Shown in pieces: positions 5,376-10,998 of a stretch of 10,998 nt of DNA. Origin of the DNA: Flavipsychrobacter sp. Lineage in GTDB: Bacteria; Bacteroidota; Bacteroidia; Chitinophagales; Chitinophagaceae. The notes under the pieces are model-generated. The model searched no databases. It saw nothing but the letters and a program-made list of their open reading frames with translations, and was not told the DNA's origin. The translations under genes were made by a program, and so were the position numbers. Numbering within the stretch: position 1 is the first letter of the stretch; the number at the start of each line of letters is the position of its first letter. The stretch covers positions 1-10,998 of the forward strand of contig JAJNBR010000078.1 of the NCBI GenBank assembly GCA_021156265.1. The letters run 5' to 3'.

Positions 5376-6671
5376 TTATTTCTTTCTTTTCATCGCAGTT
5401 TCTATTTCCTCAACCGTTATCGGTATGCCTTTGAACAGGTCGATGTTCCCGGTCTTCGTGAGCCAGATATTGTTTTCGATGCGGATGCCCATCTGCTCTT
5501 CCTCAATATAAAGTCCGGGTTCTACTGTCAGCAACATGCCTTCTTTTAGCGGTGTGAGTCGTGGACCAACATCGTGCACATCTATACCGAGGTGATGCGA
5601 TACACCATGGTAGAAATATTTGCGGTAGGCAGGATTTTCAGGGTCCTGGTTTTTGATATCGGTCCTGGTGATCAGGCCCAGGTTCAGGCAGTGTTTCTCT
5701 GTTTCCTGGTTCACCTTTTTTGTATAGTCAATAATGGAGATGCCGGGCTTCAACAGTTTCTTCGCGAAGTCGTGTACAGCAAGTACTGCATTGTATACGT
5801 CCTTCTGACGTTTAGTGAATTTACCGTTCACCGGTATGGTACGTGTCAGGTCTGCGGCATAGTTGCCATACTCTGCACCGAAATCCATGAGTATAAGTTC
5901 TCCGCTTTTGCATTCCTGGTTGTTGTCTACATAGTGCAGCACACGTGCCCTGTCGCCCGATGCAATAATGCAGTCGTAGGCATGACGTGTGGCGCGGTTG
6001 CGCAGGAACTCGTGCGTGATCTCCGCTTCTATTTCGTATTCATACACACCGGGGCGGATAAACTGCAGCACACGTGTGAACGCTTTGCCGGTGATGTCGA
6101 TAGCCTGTTTGGTTACATCTATTTCTTCTTTAGTTTTTACAGCGCGCAGTTCTTTTGTCAGCCTGGCGGCACGTTCATAATTGTGCAGCGGGTAGCGCTT
6201 CATGAAATCATGCACATAAAACAAATCAGGGCGCACAAGTGAAGTATCCAGCCTGTCGTTCTCGTTGCTGTTGAGGTACACAGTATCTGCATGGTGAACC
6301 ATAGCATGCAGCATGGCATCGAAGCTGTCTAACCATTGCACGTTCTTTATGCCTGATATGGCAGTAGCTTCGTCCTTGCGTAGCTTGTGGCCTTCCCATT
6401 TTTCCAGGTGCTCGTTGGGTCGCAGCAGCACTAGTATTTCGCGTGCATTCTTATCGGGGTTGTCGGGGTAAAGCACAACCATTGATTTTTCCTGCACGAT
6501 ACCTGATAACCATAATACGTCCGAATCAGGCTGGTAAGTATAACTGGCATCTGCATTGGTTTGCAGCACGGGGTTGCCGGGAAAGACAGCGATCGAGTTG
6601 GGCTTCATCAGCTTTGCAAAACGCTGACGGTTCTGCGTATATAATTTGGGAGCTATCGGTAAATATTTCAT
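5376..6671 (-). CDS. pepP: aminopeptidase P family protein (Xaa-Pro aminopeptidase, M24B)
   Basis: Metallopeptidase that removes the N-terminal residue from peptides with proline in second position; probably cytoplasmic, as no signal peptide is present. The 431-residue product has an N-terminal AMP_N-type domain (about 1-160) and a C-terminal pita-bread domain (about 175-425). The five metal ligands are all in place: D263 (LILMDFG), D274 (AADLTR), H359 (GVSHHLG), E384 (TVEPGLY) and E399 (GIRIEN). The proton-shuttle and substrate histidines H246 and H366 (VHD), which correspond to E. coli PepP H243 and H361, are also present. Two manganese ions would be expected. The start at 6669-6671 gives MKYLPIAPKLYTQNRQRF, a usual opening for this subfamily. 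The gene is flanked by terminators on both sides and is probably monocistronic. Activity is well supported; exact substrate preference is not. Confidence 0.95.
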   Translation of the reverse strand: MKYLPIAPKLYTQNRQRFAKLMKPNSIAVFPGNPVLQTNADASYTYQPDSDVLWLSGIVQEKSMVVLYPDNPDKNAREILVLLRPNEHLEKWEGHKLRKDEATAISGIKNVQWLDSFDAMLHAMVHHADTVYLNSNENDRLDTSLVRPDLFYVHDFMKRYPLHNYERAARLTKELRAVKTKEEIDVTKQAIDITGKAFTRVLQFIRPGVYEYEIEAEITHEFLRNRATRHAYDCIIASGDRARVLHYVDNNQECKSGELILMDFGAEYGNYAADLTRTIPVNGKFTKRQKDVYNAVLAVHDFAKKLLKPGISIIDYTKKVNQETEKHCLNLGLITRTDIKNQDPENPAYRKYFYHGVSHHLGIDVHDVGPRLTPLKEGMLLTVEPGLYIEEEQMGIRIENNIWLTKTGNIDLFKGIPITVEEIETAMKRKK

Positions 6672-6689
6672 TGCATCGAAAATGAGGCT

Positions 6690-6697
6690 GCAAGATA
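6690..6697 (-). promoter_or_regulatory. possible -7 element of the aminopeptidase P gene
   Basis: Read on the minus strand, TATCTTGC resembles TAnnTTTG with a shifted T/G and lies 18 bases before the ATG, about the same distance as the serS element. A TTG lies 17 bases further upstream, slightly closer than the usual -33 spacing. It is a weak match, offered only because the region is bounded by the upstream terminator and must hold a promoter if the gene is monocistronic. Confidence 0.3.
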
Positions 6698-6719
6698 AGC
6701 ACTAATGCCGCTGGCAACA

Positions 6720-6761
6720 TACACAAAAAGAAAATACCCCATACAGCGGTACGGGGTATTT
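6720..6761 (-). terminator. rho-independent terminator of the tamB-tamL unit
   Basis: A 13-bp stem (6732-6744 with 6749-6761, loop of four) lies 15 bases beyond the tamL stop. In the minus-strand RNA all pairs form, with one G-U wobble, and a T-rich run (TTTTCTTTTT) follows. On the plus strand the same position is an A-C mismatch, consistent with leftward use. Confidence 0.82.
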
Positions 6762-6776
6762 CAGAATGGTTTAAGA

Positions 6777-9083
6777 TCAGAACGGATAACCTATCGCGAA
6801 GTTGAGTATCAGGTTTTCTTTACGCCAGTCTATATTGCCGGGTTTGAAGGCAAAATCAAAGCTGTTTTTCTCGGTGAGCCATGGCTTGCGTACAGGTACG
6901 CCAAGGTCTATACGCAGCACCAATATCTGGAAATTGAGTCTTAGTCCTACACCCACGTCAACTGCCAGCTCACTGAGAAACTTGCTGCTGAAGGCACCCT
7001 GGTAGTTGTATATCGGGTTGGGTCTGTAGGTCCAGATATTGCCCGCATCAATGAACACAGCACCGTGTACGAAACTGTACAGTTGCCGGCGTATCTCTGT
7101 ATTGAACTCGAGCTTGATATCGCCCAGTGTTTCCACCAGCGTTTGGTTGTCAGGATCTTCGTGGAAGGTACCGGGACCAACCAGCCTTGATCGGAACCCG
7201 CGCAAGCTACTGTTGCCACCGCTGAAGAATTGTTTGATGTTGGGCAGTATCTGCGAATTACCATAAGGGTATCCGAAGCCGAATATGATACGGTTAGCCC
7301 AGATGGCGAACGGACCATAATCATAGTTCATGTAGTGGCGGAAGTCGATAGCGAATTTCATGTACTGGGCATAAGGCGCACCAAAGAGTTTCTTCGGAGG
7401 CTGGTCAAGGCTGGAGCCTTGTGCGAGGCCTATCAGATTGCCGGACAGATCTGCAATACCGTTGAAGTAAAAATCGTGCAGGTGCGGTTGTTCGGTTACA
7501 CGGGTAGAGTAGGTCCACTCATACGTTGGCCCGATGATAAGACCGTCGAACAGCAGGTTGTTGTAGTTGATAAAAATGGTCGTATCCTCATTTAGCGTGT
7601 CAACGGTAACATAGTTGACATTGAACGGATACAGCAGGTGCTCCGAATTTACATTCTCTCTCCATTCGTAGCCATAGTTGGCCCTGAATGAGTGCAGCAG
7701 GTACAAAGGCGGGCGTAGTATCGCATCATATCCTGCACGTATCACTGTTTTCGGAACGAAGATGCTGGATGATTTCGGGTCCCAGAAGGGTATGACAAAA
7801 CGCGGTATCGTGAGGCTTGGTTCAAAGCCAAACTGGTAGGTATTTACATTCAGGTTTTGCCCGCCGCGCTGGATCTCGGTACCAATGTTAGCCCGTACCG
7901 AAAACAGCTCTGCCCCGCGGAACATGTTGCGGTGGCGCCAGCTGATGCTGAGGTTGGAGCCCGTACGGCTATCGCTTTTGGTATAACCATTGATCTCTGC
8001 ACGCAGTGACATCTTCGGCGTGGGTGTCAGGTAGTAGAATACATTCAGCAGGTTATCGTCTATAGGGTCAAACTCATTGCGTACAAATTTGAACGTACCC
8101 ATGTTTACCAACCTGTTCAGCGCCAGGTTTTGGTCGGTTCGGTTCCAGAGGTCGCCGGGATAGAACTGCATAGCCTGGGTAAACAGCTGCGGCTTGTAGC
8201 GGTTCCTGTTGCCGATGATATAATATCGCTCGTGGAATATGGTGTCTTCTCGCCTTCCGGCTATCGTTGTGTCGCGCCTTCTCCTGTCGCGCTGCCCGAG
8301 ACGGAAGTTGGGGTAGATATAAACTTTATTGATGCTGAATACTTCGGCGGCGTCTTCGGGTATATTGTCCTTAGCCTGTATGTACATGTCCACTTTATGA
8401 TCACCAACCGAGCTGTCTGTCCGTACTATCAGGTAGTCGGGGGTGAAATAGTAGTAGCCGATCTCTTTAAGATGTTTATCTATCCGTGTGCGTTCAGCTT
8501 TTATCAGATCCAGGTTGAATGGTGCGCCTTCTTTCAACAGTGTTTTCGGTTGCTGCGCCGCTATGTCTTTTGATAGCTTGCTGCTGTCAGAGGGAAAGTA
8601 CACATTGCGGATGGTGTATAACGGCCCTGTGTGTACATCAAAGGTAGCATGGGTTTTGCGGCGGCGTGTTTTTGTATGTATCTGTATGTCAGGATAAAAG
8701 AAACCACGGTTTCCCAGCACATTGACGAACAGGTTATGATTCTTTGCCGAGTCGAAGGCACTTGCAGGTACGGGTGGTTCTCCAAATCGCCGGATAAAAC
8801 CTTTGAGGCCACTGCCTACATTGGAATCGCAGCCGGCAAGACCGTACATGGCCAGCTTTACGCGCCACCCGAGCAGTGTCCCGTTTGGTTTGGGCCTTAC
8901 TGCACCGTTCAGGTCTTTCTGTAGCACTTTTCTTAAACGGTGCGGACTATTGCCGGGGTCTTTTATATGGACCCTGGCGCCGGTATATAAGGTTTCCCCT
9001 TCAGGCAGGCACTTGGTACCGCTGCAGGAGGCGAGTAGCAGGCAAAGGAGAAGCAGTTGTAAGTAGTGGAGTATGCGTAGCAT
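6777..9083 (-). CDS. tamL: translocation and assembly module lipoprotein TamL (TamA-like Omp85 protein)
   Basis: An Omp85-superfamily outer-membrane protein; with TamB it forms the envelope-spanning translocation and assembly module. In Bacteroidota the TamA counterpart is a lipoprotein. Here residues 1-19 are a leucine-rich signal peptide and the lipobox LASC puts the lipidated cysteine at C20, followed by GTKCLPEGETLYTGARV, a recognisable TamL opening. POTRA-like repeats cover about residues 30-370 (for example LYTIRNVYFP, FSINKVYIYP, and FYPGDLWNRTDQNLALNRL). The barrel fills the C-terminal half. It carries the Omp85 loop-6 motif as LRGF (627-630, after FFSGGNSS) and ends NFAIGYPF with the terminal Phe of a BAM substrate. 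The 768-residue length is usual. The ATG at 9081-9083 lies two bases after the tamB stop, without a Shine-Dalgarno, implying coupling to tamB translation. A terminator follows the gene. A general 'BamA/TamA family' label would also be correct. Confidence 0.93.
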   Translation of the reverse strand: MLRILHYLQLLLLCLLLASCSGTKCLPEGETLYTGARVHIKDPGNSPHRLRKVLQKDLNGAVRPKPNGTLLGWRVKLAMYGLAGCDSNVGSGLKGFIRRFGEPPVPASAFDSAKNHNLFVNVLGNRGFFYPDIQIHTKTRRRKTHATFDVHTGPLYTIRNVYFPSDSSKLSKDIAAQQPKTLLKEGAPFNLDLIKAERTRIDKHLKEIGYYYFTPDYLIVRTDSSVGDHKVDMYIQAKDNIPEDAAEVFSINKVYIYPNFRLGQRDRRRRDTTIAGRREDTIFHERYYIIGNRNRYKPQLFTQAMQFYPGDLWNRTDQNLALNRLVNMGTFKFVRNEFDPIDDNLLNVFYYLTPTPKMSLRAEINGYTKSDSRTGSNLSISWRHRNMFRGAELFSVRANIGTEIQRGGQNLNVNTYQFGFEPSLTIPRFVIPFWDPKSSSIFVPKTVIRAGYDAILRPPLYLLHSFRANYGYEWRENVNSEHLLYPFNVNYVTVDTLNEDTTIFINYNNLLFDGLIIGPTYEWTYSTRVTEQPHLHDFYFNGIADLSGNLIGLAQGSSLDQPPKKLFGAPYAQYMKFAIDFRHYMNYDYGPFAIWANRIIFGFGYPYGNSQILPNIKQFFSGGNSSLRGFRSRLVGPGTFHEDPDNQTLVETLGDIKLEFNTEIRRQLYSFVHGAVFIDAGNIWTYRPNPIYNYQGAFSSKFLSELAVDVGVGLRLNFQILVLRIDLGVPVRKPWLTEKNSFDFAFKPGNIDWRKENLILNFAIGYPF

Positions 9084-9085
9084 GA

Positions 9086-10998
9086 TTATTTACGTGCAGT
9101 TGATCTTACTGGTGGTTTGGGAGGTAGTTGTTCCTGTCTTTGCTTTTCCCGCTCTTCCATTCTTCTCAATTGCTTGCGGCGGCTGATGAACAGGTTGCGG
9201 AACCGGTTATAGTCGGCCGCAACAATAAAGCTGGCGCCGGTAGTAGTTACGTATCCGCGGATGATGTCATCGTTCTCAGTCCTGTTATAGACCCTTACCT
9301 TGTACCTGCCGCTGCGCGATAGCTCATAATCGGCGGCTATATTACCCGGTATCACGCTGGTGTTTTGGTTTCGGTTGGCATTCTTCCCTTCCAGTTCAAA
9401 ATTGTTGCCTACAGTGATGGTGAGCCTGTCATTCAGCAGGCGTTTGGTAGCCGCTACGTTCAGGTCGGTGCGACTGCGGCGCTGGCCGGTAGTATAGTCT
9501 TCTGTGGCTTGCAGGTCCAGTGTCAGGTCAACCCCCTGTATCAGTTCGCCTACAAACTGGTTCACCTGTTCGCTTATCAACCTTGTTATGCTCTGGCGTG
9601 CCACGAACCCGGGGTCAATGCCCGTACCTGATTCAAACGGATTATCGGATACAAAGCGGTTCAGCAGCAGCACGGCAAACACCTGTTTGTTCATATCCGA
9701 TGGGCTGTTCCGCAACATTGCCAGCTTGGCTTGTACCAGCGCAGTTATATCGCCGGTCAAACCGTAGCTGCGGTTATCAGGCAGGCTGATGTCGAAACCT
9801 ATCTCAGGTGCCATTACTTCCCCACGCAGGTTCAGTTCTATCTCGAACGGCAGGCGCTGGTTATAATACACGAGTTGCGCCGGGTCGGTTATCTGCCGTT
9901 CTACTAATTCAAAAGGCGGCACATTGGCAGTATAGACGGCTTTCAGGTCGAGCTGCGCTTTAAGCGGATCGCCGGCGAAGGTAACGGTACTGCCGGGTTG
10001 GATCTCAAACCTGCGTTTGATGAAACTATAATTCAGTTCGTAAGCGCCCTGGTTGATGGTATAAGTGCCGGTGATGCCAATGGTACGATCCGGATTAAGC
10101 ACCGTATTCAGAGCCGCTTCGCCACGCATGCGCAAAAAGTCACCTGTTCCCTGGTCCACTATCACGGTGAATTCAGCATTCTTTTCTATAGCCAGGTTGA
10201 CATTCATATAAGATCCGGCCCTGAAGGTTCTCCGTTTAATGGTGTCTTCGGGCGTGGTGAGTACATACATACCGGTGTCGCTCATGTCAACAAACTCCAC
10301 GATGCCTTCTCGTTCCTGGAACTTAACTTCTTTCTCCGGCACCACCACGGTCATCTTGGTACTGTCGTGCACAGTGACAGTACCGGTAACGTCCGGTGTC
10401 AATAGATTACCACTCGCGCGCAGGTTATAACTCACCAGCAGCTGGCCATAAAAATTCTCATTATCCTGGGCAGTAGTATTGAGCAGCCAGAACCGGTTGG
10501 CCTGCAGGCGTAATGCCATACCCAGGTTGCTCATATCCTGCGTAAAGATTTTTCCGTCCACCAGTCCTGCATTGCCACTCGCATCTATCAGCCTGAAATT
10601 GTCAAACTCGATACCGGTTGGTGTGAATACAATACGTTCCGATGGCATGGTGAACCGCGCGCCCAATAACGCTATCGTAGTGCTCAGGCTGTCTGTGCGT
10701 AATTCGCCCAGCACAATTGGTTTGGCTATCGTGCCCGTGATCTTCAGGTCGCCGCGTACATTGCCTACGCTGTTCCTGATCTGGTATTGTGTCAGTCCTT
10801 CTATCGTTTGCACGTTGACGGTGTTGATCTTCATGTTCAGATCAAAATTATTTCCGTTAACAGCCTTCGGGTAATAAAAACCTGTAATGACCACATCATT
10901 GCCGCGGCCGTTGATGGCAACACGGGCATCTACTGCATTTGCCGTTGCGCTGTTCAGCTGTGCATTCACGTCGCCAATAGTATCACCCATCACAGATA
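9086..10998 (-). CDS. tamB: translocation/assembly module protein TamB, C-terminal part (5' end cut by window)
   Basis: A very long periplasm-spanning AsmA/TamB-type protein, anchored in the inner membrane and pairing with TamL; the family is implicated in outer-membrane protein assembly and phospholipid transport. About 636 C-terminal residues are visible and the frame is open to the right edge, so the N-terminal anchor and most of the beta-taco groove lie outside. The visible part shows repeated short beta strands (VRGDLKITGTIAKPIVLGELRTDSL, LTPDVTGTVTVHD, RMRGEAALNTVLNPDRTIGITGTYTI). It then shows the conserved TamB (DUF490) C-terminal domain with FEIELNLRGEVMAPEIGFDISLP and NKQVFAVLLLNRFV, and late strands such as YKVRVYNRTENDDIIRGYVTTTGASF. 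It ends in a basic, proline-containing tail (RRKQLRRMEEREKQRQ ... RSTARK). The GTG at 10991-10993 reads as an internal valine, not a start. It precedes tamL by two bases and both share the terminator near 6745. Confidence 0.94.
   Translation of the reverse strand, partial: SVMGDTIGDVNAQLNSATANAVDARVAINGRGNDVVITGFYYPKAVNGNNFDLNMKINTVNVQTIEGLTQYQIRNSVGNVRGDLKITGTIAKPIVLGELRTDSLSTTIALLGARFTMPSERIVFTPTGIEFDNFRLIDASGNAGLVDGKIFTQDMSNLGMALRLQANRFWLLNTTAQDNENFYGQLLVSYNLRASGNLLTPDVTGTVTVHDSTKMTVVVPEKEVKFQEREGIVEFVDMSDTGMYVLTTPEDTIKRRTFRAGSYMNVNLAIEKNAEFTVIVDQGTGDFLRMRGEAALNTVLNPDRTIGITGTYTINQGAYELNYSFIKRRFEIQPGSTVTFAGDPLKAQLDLKAVYTANVPPFELVERQITDPAQLVYYNQRLPFEIELNLRGEVMAPEIGFDISLPDNRSYGLTGDITALVQAKLAMLRNSPSDMNKQVFAVLLLNRFVSDNPFESGTGIDPGFVARQSITRLISEQVNQFVGELIQGVDLTLDLQATEDYTTGQRRSRTDLNVAATKRLLNDRLTITVGNNFELEGKNANRNQNTSVIPGNIAADYELSRSGRYKVRVYNRTENDDIIRGYVTTTGASFIVAADYNRFRNLFISRRKQLRRMEEREKQRQEQLPPKPPVRSTARK

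Noticed and set aside
5574..6242. 222-codon open frame antisense to the aminopeptidase P gene
   Set aside because: It overlaps a certain gene with all catalytic residues intact; the translated product is rich in Cys, Phe and Val without structure, typical of a shadow frame.
1..10998. Mobile element, CRISPR array, tRNA, defence or secretion island
   Set aside because: No transposase or integrase, no spaced repeats, no tRNA-like cloverleaf and no shift in codon style were seen; gene content is housekeeping throughout.

Overview
The window looks like an ordinary chromosomal segment from a member of the Bacteroidota, most likely Chitinophagaceae or a close relative. This rests on protein style (a lipoprotein TamL beside TamB, DUF4293 next to serS, a Bacteroidota-type SerRS with an NGSSLALPR motif 3), on a TAnnTTTG-type -7 promoter element before serS, and on the near absence of Shine-Dalgarno sequences. 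The family assignment is inference from recall of protein families; no database search was possible.

Layout, left to right. Positions 1-1162 (+): the C-terminal three quarters of clpX, then a 63-residue conserved-looking protein, ending at a strong bidirectional terminator. Positions 1204-2533 (-): a compact three-gene unit transcribed right to left, comprising a secreted DUF3887-like protein, dihydrofolate reductase (folA), and a shrunken methyltransferase-family relative whose GTG start overlaps the folA stop. Positions 2534-2663: a divergent intergenic region with the serS promoter and a 9-base motif present three times. Positions 2664-4396 (+): serS and a four-helix DUF4293 membrane protein, ending at a second bidirectional terminator. 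Positions 4445-5293 (-): a secreted outer-membrane beta-barrel protein. Positions 5376-6671 (-): an M24B Xaa-Pro aminopeptidase with all metal ligands. Positions 6777-10998 (-): tamB (cut by the right edge) and tamL, two bases apart, encoding the two-part translocation and assembly module of the envelope.

Most genes are housekeeping: protein turnover (ClpX, aminopeptidase P), folate metabolism, tRNA charging and outer-membrane biogenesis. No mobile element, CRISPR array, tRNA, rRNA or defence system is visible. No stretch above 300 bases lacks a gene. The points most worth a second look are the methyltransferase relative that keeps both family ends but has no SAM-binding core, the small protein after clpX, and the repeated motif between the DUF3887 gene and serS.
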